Of a stretch of DNA of 64,000 nucleotides, positions 1 to 8,313 are shown in pieces. The position numbers were made by a program, and so were the translations under genes. Numbering within the stretch: the stretch's first letter is position 1; each line of letters begins with the position of its first letter. This stretch comes from Hydrogenoanaerobacterium saccharovorans. GTDB lineage: Bacteria > Bacillota > Clostridia > Oscillospirales > Ruminococcaceae. Below the pieces are notes generated by a model. The model was not told where the DNA came from, did no database searches, and was given only the letters and a program-made list of their open reading frames with translations. The stretch spans positions 124,001 through 188,000 of the forward strand of contig NZ_RKRD01000003.1 of the NCBI RefSeq assembly GCF_003814745.1, written 5' to 3'.

Positions 1-44
1 AAAATTGATGAATATGGAAATGTACTGTTTCGGGAAGTGTTCGT

Positions 45-647
45 ATGCAAGAAGATTTTTTGTCTGATCGCATAACCATCACCGATGATGAACTTGTAAG
101 CAAAGCAAAAGCATCAGAGCCTGATGCATTTGCTGCCTTAATCGTTCGATATGAACCCATTGCAAGAACCCTTACAAAGGGTTACAACATTGTTGGTTTA
201 GAGCCGGATGACCTTACACAAGAGGCGCTTACCGGTTTAATAAAGGCCGTTCGTAGTTTTGATAATGCTTGCAACGTACCTTTTCGTGCTTTTGCAACCC
301 TTTGTATGAAGCGCCAGGTACAAACAGCAATTAAAATCGGGCTCGCAGGTAAACAGCAACCCCTCAGAGATTATATACCCCTTGATGACGGCTCGGAGCT
401 GTCCGTTTATACATCGTGCGATCGTCGCACGGAAAGTCCCGAATCCATTGTAATTATGGAAGAAGAGATAAAAGCACGAGAACAAAAAATGAGGTCCCTT
501 TTGTCTGCATTTGAACAGGAAGCACTTAATCTTTATCTCAGCGGTCATTCTTACGAAGAAATGTCCAAGAGGATGAAGTCCACAGCAAAATCGGTGGACA
601 ATGCCCTGCAGCGAGTAAGACGAAAGCTCAGGTCAATGAAGCTGTAA
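45..647 (+). CDS. SigH-like RNA polymerase sigma-70 family factor
   Basis: A 200-residue sigma factor directing RNA polymerase to alternative promoters. Region 2 is visible around residues 17-95 (ELVSKAKASEPDAF, then the DLTQEALTGLIKAVRSFD core-binding and -10 recognition segment). Region 4, a helix-turn-helix, lies at about 145-197 and ends SVDNALQRVRRKL, which is characteristic of the SigH (sigma-30) group of spore formers. Length fits SigH (about 200-220 aa). It starts with ATG behind GGGAAGTG. Whether it is the transition-state SigH itself or a paralogue cannot be decided here, because the usual SigH neighbours are not in the window. Confidence 0.85.
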   Translation: MQEDFLSDRITITDDELVSKAKASEPDAFAALIVRYEPIARTLTKGYNIVGLEPDDLTQEALTGLIKAVRSFDNACNVPFRAFATLCMKRQVQTAIKIGLAGKQQPLRDYIPLDDGSELSVYTSCDRRTESPESIVIMEEEIKAREQKMRSLLSAFEQEALNLYLSGHSYEEMSKRMKSTAKSVDNALQRVRRKLRSMKL

Positions 648-787
648 TAATACAGTGTCATTGATACCAAAATCGTAATATAATCCGTATCGGGTTATAT
701 AATAATGTCCCTTGTATGTCTGACGCGTTGGTAAATCAATGTACGGCACAACATCTATGGGCAAATTTTAAAAGCGAGGTAAAGACT

Positions 788-1063
788 ATGTACGAAGACA
801 GAACCCTTATTTGCAAAGAGTGTGGAGCAGAATTCGTTTTCACCGCAGGTGAGCAGGAGTTCTACGCAGAAAAAGGCTTTGTAAACGAGCCGCAGAGATG
901 TAAAGCTTGCCGTGACGCACGCAAAAACAGCATGAAATCTGAGAGAGAGATGTTCACTGCTTCTTGCGCAGCTTGCGGTAAAGAAGCAAAAGTTCCTTTC
1001 AGACCCCGTGAAGACAGACCTGTATATTGCAGCGAGTGCTTTGCAAAAATGAAAGCTGAGTAA
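788..1063 (+). CDS. Zinc-ribbon domain protein
   Basis: A 91-residue protein with two zinc-binding units: a CKECGAEF knuckle closed by CKAC about 30 residues later, and a second CAACGK...CSEC pair near the C-terminus. This matches the small 'probable zinc-ribbon' proteins common in Clostridia, whose function is unknown. An open frame extends upstream to 716, but the GCGAGG ribosome site at 774-779 is correctly spaced only for the ATG at 788, which also begins the conserved MYEDRTLICKECG segment. A strong terminator follows. Confidence 0.85.
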   Translation: MYEDRTLICKECGAEFVFTAGEQEFYAEKGFVNEPQRCKACRDARKNSMKSEREMFTASCAACGKEAKVPFRPREDRPVYCSECFAKMKAE

Positions 1064-1082
1064 TTTTAGCTTTAACAATTAC

Positions 1083-1112
1083 AAAAAGAGGATGCAGATG
1101 CATCCTCTTTTT
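1083..1112 (+). terminator. Intrinsic terminator after the zinc-ribbon gene
   Basis: A near-perfect hairpin with AAAAAGAGGATGCA paired to TGCATCCTCTTTTT and a two-base loop. It is symmetric, so it can serve both the zinc-ribbon gene and the convergent ComFB gene. Confidence 0.85.
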
Positions 1113-1126
1113 CTTCGTATATAAAT

Positions 1127-1387
1127 TTAGTGCCTCGGGTTTTTCTGTATCATACGGGCAGCCTGCGTAAGAAGTGTTACAATATCCATTTCGTATTGCA
1201 CATTCACAGTATCTAATTTTGAAAAAAGCTCGCCTTCATGGGTAATAACATATTTGGGCGGTATTCTGTTTAAAACATAGCAAACAATATCCCATCGGCA
1301 TTGTTCACATTTGCAGCAGCCCAGGGTATCAATCATTTGGTCTAGCTTTTGCGTTACAACGGTTTCCATCAAATTATACGGTTTCAT
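1127..1387 (-). CDS. ComFB-family late competence protein
   Basis: An 86-residue protein of the late competence ComFB family. It has the family's N-terminal NLMETVV helix, a CxxCxxDIVCYVLNRIPPKYV core with a cysteine pair (CCKCEQC) and the following EGELFSK segment. Homologues in cyanobacteria are involved in cyclic-nucleotide-linked regulation; the role in Clostridia is unclear. It is transcribed alone, divergently from the DUF1858 gene, across a promoter region rich in repeats. Confidence 0.8.
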   Translation of the reverse strand: MKPYNLMETVVTQKLDQMIDTLGCCKCEQCRWDIVCYVLNRIPPKYVITHEGELFSKLDTVNVQYEMDIVTLLTQAARMIQKNPRH

Positions 1388-1460
1388 AAATCCACCTCAA
1401 TTCACACTCTGATTAGTGATAATGTAGCACATTTGCAGTGGGAAGTAAATATACCGATTA

Positions 1461-1500
1461 CTTTCTACCACACAAAATATATATTTTACATTGTAGAAAG
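1461..1500. repeat. Inverted repeat in the comFB/DUF1858 promoter region
   Basis: CTTTCTAC (1461-1468) and GTAGAAAG (1493-1500) are perfect 8-base arms around an AT-rich 24-base centre. Imperfect flanking arms (ATACCGAT and ATTGGTAT) extend the symmetry. The right arm overlaps the -35 box of the rightward promoter, so it could be an operator. Confidence 0.5.
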
Positions 1501-1519
1501 CAAAAGATATTGGTATAAT
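1491..1519 (+). promoter_or_regulatory. SigA-type promoter for the DUF1858 gene
   Basis: TTGTAG, a 17-base spacer, then a perfect TATAAT at 1514-1519. Transcription would start near 1526, inside a pair of direct repeats. Confidence 0.6.
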
Positions 1520-1520
1520 A

Positions 1521-1553
1521 AATATGTTTACAAATGAATGAATATGTTTACAA
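1521..1553 (+). repeat. Direct repeat AATATGTTTACAA, 20-base period
   Basis: Two identical 13-base copies at 1521-1533 and 1541-1553, exactly two helical turns apart. They cover the predicted transcript start and the ribosome site of the DUF1858 gene. They are either a regulator-binding tandem site or an mRNA feature. Confidence 0.6.
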
Positions 1554-1566
1554 GGAGGTGCGATAA

Positions 1567-1770
1567 ATGGCATTTGAAGTAACAAAAGATACAGTTATAG
1601 GTGATATTCTCGATTACGATGCGACCACAGCCCAATTTTTTTTGGCAATGGGGATGCACTGTCTAGGCTGTCCATCTTCCCGCGGTGAATCGATCGAAGA
1701 AGCATGCGCAGTACAAGGTGTAAATTGCAATGAATTGGTGGACAAGCTGAACAAGCATCTTGGAAATTAA
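1567..1770 (+). CDS. DUF1858 domain redox-disulfide protein
   Basis: A 67-residue single-domain DUF1858 protein, the domain also found beside hybrid-cluster-type redox proteins. It has the VIGDILDYD N-terminus, the AQFFLAMGMHCLGCPSS core with a CxxC pair that could form a disulfide or bind metal, and the EACAVQGVN...LVDKLNKHL end. The start is ATG behind AAGGAGGTG. An anaerobic redox or iron-sulfur role is inferred from the family only. Confidence 0.85.
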   Translation: MAFEVTKDTVIGDILDYDATTAQFFLAMGMHCLGCPSSRGESIEEACAVQGVNCNELVDKLNKHLGN

Positions 1771-1787
1771 TCGCAGACAGATGAGAG

Positions 1788-1821
1788 ATCGTGTCATGCA
1801 CTATGCTTGACACGATTTTTT
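1788..1821 (+). terminator. Intrinsic terminator after the DUF1858 gene
   Basis: ATCGTGTCA pairs with TGACACGAT and is followed by an unbroken run of Ts. Confidence 0.8.
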
Positions 1822-1851
1822 GTATAAAGCGAGCAGGAGATTTGACGATAT

Positions 1852-2550
1852 ATGAACGAATTACCGATATTAGACGAGCGTTTGTCGCTGATTGCCGGTT
1901 TGGTACGCCAAGGCAGCACCGTTGCCGATATCGGCGCAGACCATGGTTATTTGGTAACTTGGCTGATAAAGCAGGGTATCTGCCCACAGGGGTTTGCATG
2001 CGATATCAACGAAATGCCCTTGGCACGCAGCCGCCGTACCGTTGAGCAATACGGCGTTGCCGACCGTGTGCGGCTTGTGCTTTCAAACGGGTTGGAATGT
2101 TTGCAAGAAAACGATGCGGATGATATCGTCATTGCAGGTATGGGCGGCGACTTGATTGCGAAAATTCTTGCCGCCGCTGCATGGAAGAACCCGCAAAAGC
2201 ATTACCTGCTGCAACCTATGACGCGGGCGGATGAGCTGCGCCGCTGGCTATGCGCAAATGGGTATGAAATTATCTGTGAACACAGCGCAAGGGCAAACCG
2301 TTTTCGCTATACCGTTTTATCGGTGCGTTATACCGGTAAAATTACAGTTTGCAGCGATTTATTTGCTGTAGTCGGCAAACTGCCCGAATGCCCAGCAGAG
2401 GATGCACACGCTTATATTCGCTGGCAGGCGGAAATTGTACATAAAAAAATAAAAGGGCTGCAAGCATCGAAAAACCGCAGGGAACAGGCTGCCCCGCTTG
2501 AATTGCTGTATCACGCGATTTTATGTACGATTGGGGAGGATGAAATATGA
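1852..2550 (+). CDS. trmK: tRNA (adenine22-N1)-methyltransferase TrmK
   Basis: A 232-residue SAM-dependent methyltransferase of the TrmK family, which methylates N1 of A22 in bacterial tRNAs. The SAM-binding loop VADIGADHGYL is at residues 24-34. The catalytic-core motif IAGMGGDLI lies near 95-103, followed by LLQPM. A helical C-terminal domain covers about residues 165-232. The ATG overlaps no upstream gene; its stop overlaps the start of the next gene by four bases (ATGA), and in Firmicutes trmK is usually paired with a Nif3-like gene exactly as here. Confidence 0.92.
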   Translation: MNELPILDERLSLIAGLVRQGSTVADIGADHGYLVTWLIKQGICPQGFACDINEMPLARSRRTVEQYGVADRVRLVLSNGLECLQENDADDIVIAGMGGDLIAKILAAAAWKNPQKHYLLQPMTRADELRRWLCANGYEIICEHSARANRFRYTVLSVRYTGKITVCSDLFAVVGKLPECPAEDAHAYIRWQAEIVHKKIKGLQASKNRREQAAPLELLYHAILCTIGEDEI

Positions 2551-3317
2551 ATACAGTACGCGATGTTTACGAATATATCAATGCGTTTGCACCTTTTTAT
2601 ACAGCAGAAAGCTGGGATAACAGCGGGCTTTTGGTTGAGGCAAAAGGTGCCGAGATTGATAAGGTTTTGATTGCACTGGATATCACCACAGATGTGGTAG
2701 AGGAAGCAAATGAAATCGGCGCGAACCTGATTGTATCGCATCACCCTGTTATTTTTGAGCCGCTCAAACGTATTGCGTCAGATGATGTTGTTTATCAGCT
2801 TGCAAAACATGATATCAGCGCAATTTGCGCACACACCAATCTTGATGTGGCTCAGGGCGGTGTAAACGATATTTTGGCACACCGGCTCAATCTGCAAAAT
2901 ATACAGCCGTTGGAGCCGCTTGATAGCAACGGGCTGTCGCTGGGGCGTATCGGCGAGTTAAATAATACAATGGATTGCGCAGCATTTCTTGATTCGGTTA
3001 AAAAAGAATTGGGATGCAGCGGGTTAAAATACACACAGGGATGCACGCAGATAAAACGGGTAGCAGTTTGCGGCGGTGCAGGTGCAAGCCTTGTTTACCG
3101 TGCGGCACAGCTGCAAGCCGATGCACTTGTAACTGCTGACAGCAAGCACAACATACTGCTTGACGCAAAAAAACTTGGCATTACGTTGGTGGATGCGGGG
3201 CATTACTGTACCGAGCAAGTAGTATTGCAGCCGCTTGCCGAAAAACTCCGCAAAGCATTCCCGTCGCTTTGCATCGTTTGCTCACAGCGCGAGGGCGACC
3301 CTGTGCAATATCAATAA
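2547..3317 (+). CDS. Nif3-like dinuclear metal-centre protein (YqfO type)
   Basis: A 256-residue Nif3/DUF34-family protein. Metal-ligand motifs are visible: SHHPVIF near residue 65, HTNLD near residue 95, and GHYCTEQ near the C-terminus (about residue 218). Nif3 proteins form hexameric toroids with two metals per subunit; their enzymatic role is unresolved. At 256 aa it is the short form, lacking the CutA1-like insert seen in Bacillus YqfO. It is translationally coupled to trmK. Confidence 0.88.
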   Translation: MNTVRDVYEYINAFAPFYTAESWDNSGLLVEAKGAEIDKVLIALDITTDVVEEANEIGANLIVSHHPVIFEPLKRIASDDVVYQLAKHDISAICAHTNLDVAQGGVNDILAHRLNLQNIQPLEPLDSNGLSLGRIGELNNTMDCAAFLDSVKKELGCSGLKYTQGCTQIKRVAVCGGAGASLVYRAAQLQADALVTADSKHNILLDAKKLGITLVDAGHYCTEQVVLQPLAEKLRKAFPSLCIVCSQREGDPVQYQ

Positions 3318-3340
3318 TAGAAAAGAAATCAGGTGATACT

Positions 3341-5098
3341 ATGGCACTGGACGGTGCATTTCTCAGCGAACTTAAAAATGAAATCGAAACGCTTGCCATA
3401 AACAGCCGTGTAGACCGTATCCATCAGCCCTCACGCGAGGAGTTGGTGATTGCGCTGCGGTGGAGAGGCGGCGGGGGCAAGCTGCTGCTGTCAGCTGGGG
3501 CAAACAGTCCTCGTGTCCATTTTACCGAGGTGGTGCAGGAGAACCCCAAGCAGCCCCCTATGTTTTGCATGCTGATGCGCAAGCACCTCGGCAATGCAAG
3601 GTTGATTGCGGTAAGGCAGATTGCTTTAGACCGTATTTTGCATCTCGATTTTGAAGCAGTCAATGAATTGGGCGATTTGGTGGTGCTCACCATTGCTGTG
3701 GAAATTATGGGGCGCCACTCGAACATTATTTTGATAGACCAAAACCAGAAAATTATTGATTCCATCAAGCGCATCGACGATGAAATGTCTTCGGTACGCC
3801 AAATTCTGCCCGGAATGACGTATACTTTGCCTCCTTTGCAAAACAAGCTTGTACTTACAAGCTGTACCCCTGCACAGGTGGCGGACCGTGTGCGTTCGGG
3901 GCGTAATGTAGAGCTTTCTAAGGCTATCATGGATGCATTGATGGGAGTTTCGCCGATACTGTGCCGCGAACTGGCGCATTATGCTGCGCGCGGCAGAGAA
4001 CTGCTTGCCGCCGAATTGGATGATGATACAGTGTCGCGCCTTGAGTTTGCGGTGGGCAATTTGATTGCAACCCTGCAAAACCACACGGGGGTGCCTACAC
4101 TGGTTGCCGAACCCGACGGCCGCCCGCGCGATTTTTCGTTTATCGATATCCACCAGTACGGACATCTGATGCTGACAAAGCATTACGATAGCTACTCCAG
4201 CCTGCTGGACAGCTTTTACAGTGAACGTGACAGGATGGAGCGTATGAAGGTGCGCTCGCACGATTTGCTGCGCCTGCTCGCCAATACGTCCGACCGCATT
4301 GTGCGCAAGCTGTACGCACAAAAGCAAGAGCTTTTGGAATGTGCCGACCGTGACAAGCTCAAGGTGATGGGCGACCTTATCAATGCAAATATTTACCGCC
4401 TTGAAAAAGGGCAGACTTACTTTGATGCCGAAAATTTTTACGAAGAAGGCAGTCCTATCCTTCGTATTCCGCTGGACCCGCAGTATACGCCTGCAAAAAA
4501 TGCACAAAAATACTATGCCGAGTACCGTAAGGCAGATACCGCCGAAAAGATGCTGCACACTTTGATTGCACAGGCGGAAGAAGAAAGCAGATACATCGAT
4601 TCGGTTTTCGATGCGCTTTCGCGTGCCGATTGCGAGGCAGAGCTCGCTGCTATTCGTGAAGAGTTTGCTCAGGGCGGATACATTAAAAACTACAAAAGTA
4701 AGTACAAGCGCCCCGAAAAACTGGCACTGCAAAAATACCTCTCCTCCGATGGCTTTACCATACTGTCGGGTAGAAACAATGTGCAAAATGACCAGTTAAC
4801 GCTGAAGACGGCGCGCGGCTGCGATATTTGGTTTCATACGCAGAAAATCCCCGGCTCACATACGGTTGTGATTACCGAGGGCAAACCGGTTCCGAACCAA
4901 ACCCTCACCGAGGCGGCAATGATTGCGGCATACAACAGCAAAGCGCGTGAATCTGCCCAGGTAGCAGTAGATTATACTGCCATTAAAAATGTAAAAAAGC
5001 CAAACGGAGCAAAACCCGGGATGGTGATTTACGACCCCTACCAAACAGCTTATGTGACGCCTGACAAAGGTTTTATAGAAAAATTGAAACTTTTGTAA
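3341..5098 (+). CDS. rqcH: RqcH/NFACT ribosome-quality-control protein
   Basis: A 585-residue NFACT protein, bacterial homologue of eukaryotic Rqc2/NEMF. It binds obstructed 50S-peptidyl-tRNA complexes and recruits tRNA-Ala to add C-terminal alanine tails. The NFACT-N fold covers the N-terminal two-fifths, a long coiled-coil middle (about 260-430) includes the ERDRMERMKVRSHDL helix, and the C-terminal NFACT-R domain carries GRNNVQNDQLT...DIWFHTQKIPGSH. An open frame runs upstream to 3269, but the AGGTGATACT ribosome site fits the ATG at 3341 and yields the conserved MALDGAFLSEL start. Confidence 0.93.
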   Translation: MALDGAFLSELKNEIETLAINSRVDRIHQPSREELVIALRWRGGGGKLLLSAGANSPRVHFTEVVQENPKQPPMFCMLMRKHLGNARLIAVRQIALDRILHLDFEAVNELGDLVVLTIAVEIMGRHSNIILIDQNQKIIDSIKRIDDEMSSVRQILPGMTYTLPPLQNKLVLTSCTPAQVADRVRSGRNVELSKAIMDALMGVSPILCRELAHYAARGRELLAAELDDDTVSRLEFAVGNLIATLQNHTGVPTLVAEPDGRPRDFSFIDIHQYGHLMLTKHYDSYSSLLDSFYSERDRMERMKVRSHDLLRLLANTSDRIVRKLYAQKQELLECADRDKLKVMGDLINANIYRLEKGQTYFDAENFYEEGSPILRIPLDPQYTPAKNAQKYYAEYRKADTAEKMLHTLIAQAEEESRYIDSVFDALSRADCEAELAAIREEFAQGGYIKNYKSKYKRPEKLALQKYLSSDGFTILSGRNNVQNDQLTLKTARGCDIWFHTQKIPGSHTVVITEGKPVPNQTLTEAAMIAAYNSKARESAQVAVDYTAIKNVKKPNGAKPGMVIYDPYQTAYVTPDKGFIEKLKLL

Positions 5099-5123
5099 AA
5101 AAGACGCTTTAGCGTCTTTTTTT
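5097..5123 (+). terminator. Intrinsic terminator after rqcH
   Basis: AAAAAAGACGCT and AGCGTCTTTTTTT form a tight hairpin with a TT loop. Confidence 0.85.
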
Positions 5124-5146
5124 GCATGAAAAGTAAAAAATAATAA

Positions 5147-5176
5147 TTGACAATGTCTTGCAAAATAATATATTAT
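5147..5176 (+). promoter_or_regulatory. SigA-type promoter for the permease
   Basis: Perfect TTGACA (5147-5152), an 18-base AT-rich spacer, then TATTAT (5171-5176). Confidence 0.6.
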
Positions 5177-5233
5177 AAATTATCTAATATCTATACTATT
5201 TCAATCTGAATTTTTAATTTTAGGAGGAAGCGC

Positions 5234-6556
5234 ATGGAACAGCGCAAATACGGCTTACCCACGGCAATCGCGATGATTGTAGGTATTGTCATCGGTTCTG
5301 GTATTTTTTTCAAAAGCGATAATATCCTCGTTTTTACACAAGGTAATATTTTGTCAGGGGTAATTGCATTGTGTGTTGCAGCAATTAGTATTGTGTTTGG
5401 CTGCCTTGCGCTTACAGAACTTGCCGCACGTACCGATAAAGCGGGCGGTATTATCTCGTACGCTGAGGTTTTTTGCGGTGAGCGTACGGCTTGCGGCTTT
5501 GGTTGGTTTCATACCTTTGTATATTACCCAACACTCACAGTGGTTGTTTCGTGGGTAGCAGGTGTTTACATTAACATGCTTTTCGGTATTTCAAACACGC
5601 TCGAAAATCAAGTGCTAATCGGCTCGCTGTGCCTTGTTTTGGTGTTTGGCTGGAATGTTGCATCCGCAAAGCTGGGCGGATATTTCCAGAACATCTCTAC
5701 GGTGATTAAGCTGCTGCCGCTGCTCTTATTTGCTGTAGCAGGTTTTGCGTTAGGTAACCCAACTGCGTCGTTTGCGCAGGATCTTCAAACGGTGCGCACA
5801 GCATCTTGGATTGCCGCAATAGCCCCTGTGGTATTTGCTTTTGACGGCTGGATGGTTTCAACGTCAATTTGCCATGAAATTAAAAATTCCAAACGGAATT
5901 TGCCGCTTGCTATGATTATTGCGCCAATCCTTATCTTGATTGTGTATGTGCTGTATTTTGTGGGTATCACCTCACTGGTAGGTGCCGACCAGGAGCTTGC
6001 ACTCGGCGATGCGCATGTAGATGCTGCCGCAAAGATGCTGTTGGGCCCCACCGGTGCCAAAGCGGTGTTGGTTTTTGTCATCATATCGGTTTTGGGCACG
6101 GTAAACGGTCTTGTTATGGGTACCATTCGTCTTCCGTATTCGCTTTCACTAAGGGGAATGCTGCCGGTATCGGATAAATATAATCTTGTCAACCCGAAAA
6201 CAGGTATTCCTATGAAATCGGCTCTGCTTGCATTTGTACTCAGCAGTGTGTGGATGTTCGTTCACTATGTTACACAAAAATTCGAGCTGTTGCCTAACAG
6301 CGACATTTCTGAAATTGCCATTGTTGTAAACTATGTGGGTGCCGCCTTGCTGTATCTTGCGGTGATGCGGCTTGCCAAAAAAGGTGAGATTAAAAGTAAG
6401 GTGCGAGGTTACCTGCTGCCGGCTCTTGCTATGACAGGTTCTGCCATCATATTATTTGCAGGGATGCAAAATCCTCTGTTCTGGTATGATGTTATCCTGT
6501 GTTTGTGTGTTGTAGCGTTGTCGCAGCTTTATTATGCAAAACGAAAAATAAAATAG
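5234..6556 (+). CDS. APC-family amino-acid permease
   Basis: A 440-residue integral membrane transporter with about 12 hydrophobic segments. The amino acid-polyamine-organocation signature GIVIGSGIF sits at the end of the first helix (about residues 17-25). The sequence resembles the L-type/SteT exchanger branch, which includes serine/threonine exchangers, but substrate cannot be called. It starts at ATG behind TAGGAGGAAG, has its own promoter and terminator, and is therefore monocistronic. Confidence 0.88.
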   Translation: MEQRKYGLPTAIAMIVGIVIGSGIFFKSDNILVFTQGNILSGVIALCVAAISIVFGCLALTELAARTDKAGGIISYAEVFCGERTACGFGWFHTFVYYPTLTVVVSWVAGVYINMLFGISNTLENQVLIGSLCLVLVFGWNVASAKLGGYFQNISTVIKLLPLLLFAVAGFALGNPTASFAQDLQTVRTASWIAAIAPVVFAFDGWMVSTSICHEIKNSKRNLPLAMIIAPILILIVYVLYFVGITSLVGADQELALGDAHVDAAAKMLLGPTGAKAVLVFVIISVLGTVNGLVMGTIRLPYSLSLRGMLPVSDKYNLVNPKTGIPMKSALLAFVLSSVWMFVHYVTQKFELLPNSDISEIAIVVNYVGAALLYLAVMRLAKKGEIKSKVRGYLLPALAMTGSAIILFAGMQNPLFWYDVILCLCVVALSQLYYAKRKIK

Positions 6557-6564
6557 AAAAAGAG

Positions 6565-6594
6565 TAAATCCGCAGCGATGCGGATTTATTTTTT
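6565..6594 (+). terminator. Intrinsic terminator after the permease
   Basis: TAAATCCGCA and TGCGGATTTA pair around a GCGA tetraloop, followed by six Ts. The T-tract runs into the -35 box of the next promoter. Confidence 0.85.
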
Positions 6595-6620
6595 GCATAA
6601 ATATGTTTCTAATGTATAAT
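6593..6620 (+). promoter_or_regulatory. Probable promoter for the orphan solute-binding lipoprotein
   Basis: TTGCAT (6593-6598), a 16-base spacer, and perfect TATAAT (6615-6620). Confidence 0.5.
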
Positions 6621-6690
6621 TTTACCGAAATCTTGGAATTTTATATATAAGCACATTTGCTATACGCATATGGAAAGGAATGTAGAATTT

Positions 6691-8106
6691 ATGAAAGCAA
6701 AAAGAATATTGGCAATGCTGCTTGCAGCAGCAATAGCATTTTCTTCAACGGCTTGTAAGAAAAAAGACGGCAGTTCATCCGTTGCAGATACGAGTGTAGA
6801 CACAGGTGAAAAAACCGAAGTAGATATCATACAGTTTAAAGTTGAAATATCCGATGCACTTACCAAAGCAGCTAAAACTTATATGGATGCAAATCCGGAT
6901 GTCAAAATCAACATCGATACCGTGGGCGGAGGTGCCGATTACGGTGCGGCGCTGAAAGCAAAAATGCAGTCCGGCAACAAACCCGATATTTTTAATATCG
7001 GCGGCCCGCAAGATTTAAAAGACTGGAGCGAGAAACTGGAAGATTTGACCGATCAGCCGTGGGTAAAAAATGCAGCAACAGGCACGTTACTGGCTGTAAC
7101 GCAAAACGATAAAGTATACGGGTTGCCTTACTCCATTGAGGGATACGGGTTTGTGTATAATCGTGCCATTTTTGAAACTGCGGGGATACCTGTAGATAAC
7201 CTTAACACCTACGCCGCAATCGAAAATGCAATGAAAACACTGAAAGCAAAAATTGATAAAGGGGAGCTCAAAGAAAAATACCCTGCGTTGGAGGCTGTCA
7301 CCGAACTGCCTGCGAAAGAAACATGGGTAACGGGTTTGCATACGCTTAATTTGGCGCTTACCAACGAATTTAAAGGCCCCATGGAGGCATTCGAGGCAAA
7401 AACCGTAAAATTCACCCATTCCAATGCATTGAAATCTTTAATCGATTTGCAAGCGCTGTATACCAAAAATGCGAACGATTTGGGCAAACTTAATTCTGTC
7501 GATTATGCTACACAAGTTGCCAGCGGGATCGCTATCGAACGCGTAGCGGTAATTCAGCAGGGCAATTGGGTTTACAACGAGGTTGCTAATGTAGATGAAG
7601 ATGTTGCACGCAACCTTGATATGATGCCGCTGCCGCTCAAAGGCGTTGTTGAAGATTTCATCCCTGTTGGTGTGCCGATGTACTGGTGCATTAATAAAGA
7701 AAGCACCGGTGCCGAGAAAGCGGCGGCAAAAGATTTTCTCAATTGGCTTTATCAAAGTGAAGAGGGTAAGCGCATTGTTGTAACCGAATTCGGCTTTATA
7801 CCTGCTTTTACCAACTACACCGACCTTGAGCCTGCCGACCCTCTTGGCAAAGCAGTTAAAAAATTCTCCGACGCAGGCAAAACCATGCCTTGGGTGTTTA
7901 TGGGCTACCCCACTTCTTGGGGTATGGAGGTTTTCGGGAGCAGCCTGCAAAAATATTTTGCAGGTGAGATAAAATGGGAAGATTTGATTAATGAAGCACG
8001 AGCCAAGTGGGAAGAGGCGCGCAAAAATGTTGCAGGCAATGCGAGCAGCCCATCTTCAAGCAGTGAAAGTTCATCGGTGACCTCGTCAACAAGCAGTGCC
8101 GCTTGA
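6691..8106 (+). CDS. Extracellular sugar-type solute-binding lipoprotein (orphan)
   Basis: A 471-residue family 1 extracellular solute-binding protein of carbohydrate ABC importers. It has a lipoprotein signal (KAKR, hydrophobic stretch, lipobox SSTAC, then a lysine-rich linker). The mature part has typical features such as GNKPDIFNIGG, YGLPYSIEGYGFVYN and QQGNWVYNEV. The first ATG of the frame (6670) lacks an upstream ribosome site, so the ATG at 6691 is preferred. Two oddities: no permease or ATPase gene lies nearby, and the protein ends in a 20-residue Ser/Thr-rich tail. Glycogen phosphorylase follows, so a glucan-derived oligosaccharide ligand is a reasonable guess. Confidence 0.85.
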   Translation: MKAKRILAMLLAAAIAFSSTACKKKDGSSSVADTSVDTGEKTEVDIIQFKVEISDALTKAAKTYMDANPDVKINIDTVGGGADYGAALKAKMQSGNKPDIFNIGGPQDLKDWSEKLEDLTDQPWVKNAATGTLLAVTQNDKVYGLPYSIEGYGFVYNRAIFETAGIPVDNLNTYAAIENAMKTLKAKIDKGELKEKYPALEAVTELPAKETWVTGLHTLNLALTNEFKGPMEAFEAKTVKFTHSNALKSLIDLQALYTKNANDLGKLNSVDYATQVASGIAIERVAVIQQGNWVYNEVANVDEDVARNLDMMPLPLKGVVEDFIPVGVPMYWCINKESTGAEKAAAKDFLNWLYQSEEGKRIVVTEFGFIPAFTNYTDLEPADPLGKAVKKFSDAGKTMPWVFMGYPTSWGMEVFGSSLQKYFAGEIKWEDLINEARAKWEEARKNVAGNASSPSSSSESSSVTSSTSSAA

Positions 8107-8135
8107 TAATTAAATATTCATTCAATTAATCATAT

Positions 8136-8167
8136 AAAAGGGGAGGACATCCTGTCCTCCTCTTTTT
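8136..8167 (+). terminator. Intrinsic terminator after the binding protein
   Basis: AAAAGGGGAGGACA pairs with TGTCCTCC-TCTTTTT. It isolates the lipoprotein gene from glgP. Confidence 0.85.
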
Positions 8168-8240
8168 AGAGAACTTGTTGGTACTCCTTCGAGTTCCAAA
8201 AATCTGTTTGGCAAAAATAACCAAAAATAGTAAAAGGGGC

Positions 8241-8270
8241 TTGCGAAAAACCTGAGTTTTGCGCTACAAT
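8241..8270 (+). promoter_or_regulatory. Promoter of glgP
   Basis: TTGCGA (8241-8246), an 18-base spacer, TACAAT (8265-8270). Transcription would start about 8277, after the GTG at 8275. Confidence 0.5.
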
Positions 8271-8282
8271 AGCAGTGCCGGT

Positions 8283-8294
8283 GGTAACGTTACC
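8283..8294. promoter_or_regulatory. Palindromic operator candidate GGTAACGTTACC at the glgP transcript start
   Basis: A perfect 12-base palindrome with a central CG, extended by GCC/GGC flanks. It lies directly downstream of the -10 box. The shape resembles LacI/GalR-family operators; it matches the CcpA cre consensus only partly (about 10 of 14 positions). Confidence 0.5.
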
Positions 8295-8313
8295 GGCGGA
8301 GGGAGGCTTAACC

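Noticed and set aside
3626..4786. Long minus-strand open frame (386 codons) opposite rqcH
   Set aside because: It lies wholly within the strongly conserved rqcH coding sequence, lacks a ribosome site and has no recognisable domain; it is a codon-bias shadow.
8275..8313. GTG at 8275 as the glgP start
   Set aside because: It coincides with the predicted transcript start and has no ribosome site; the TTG at 8314 has an excellent one.
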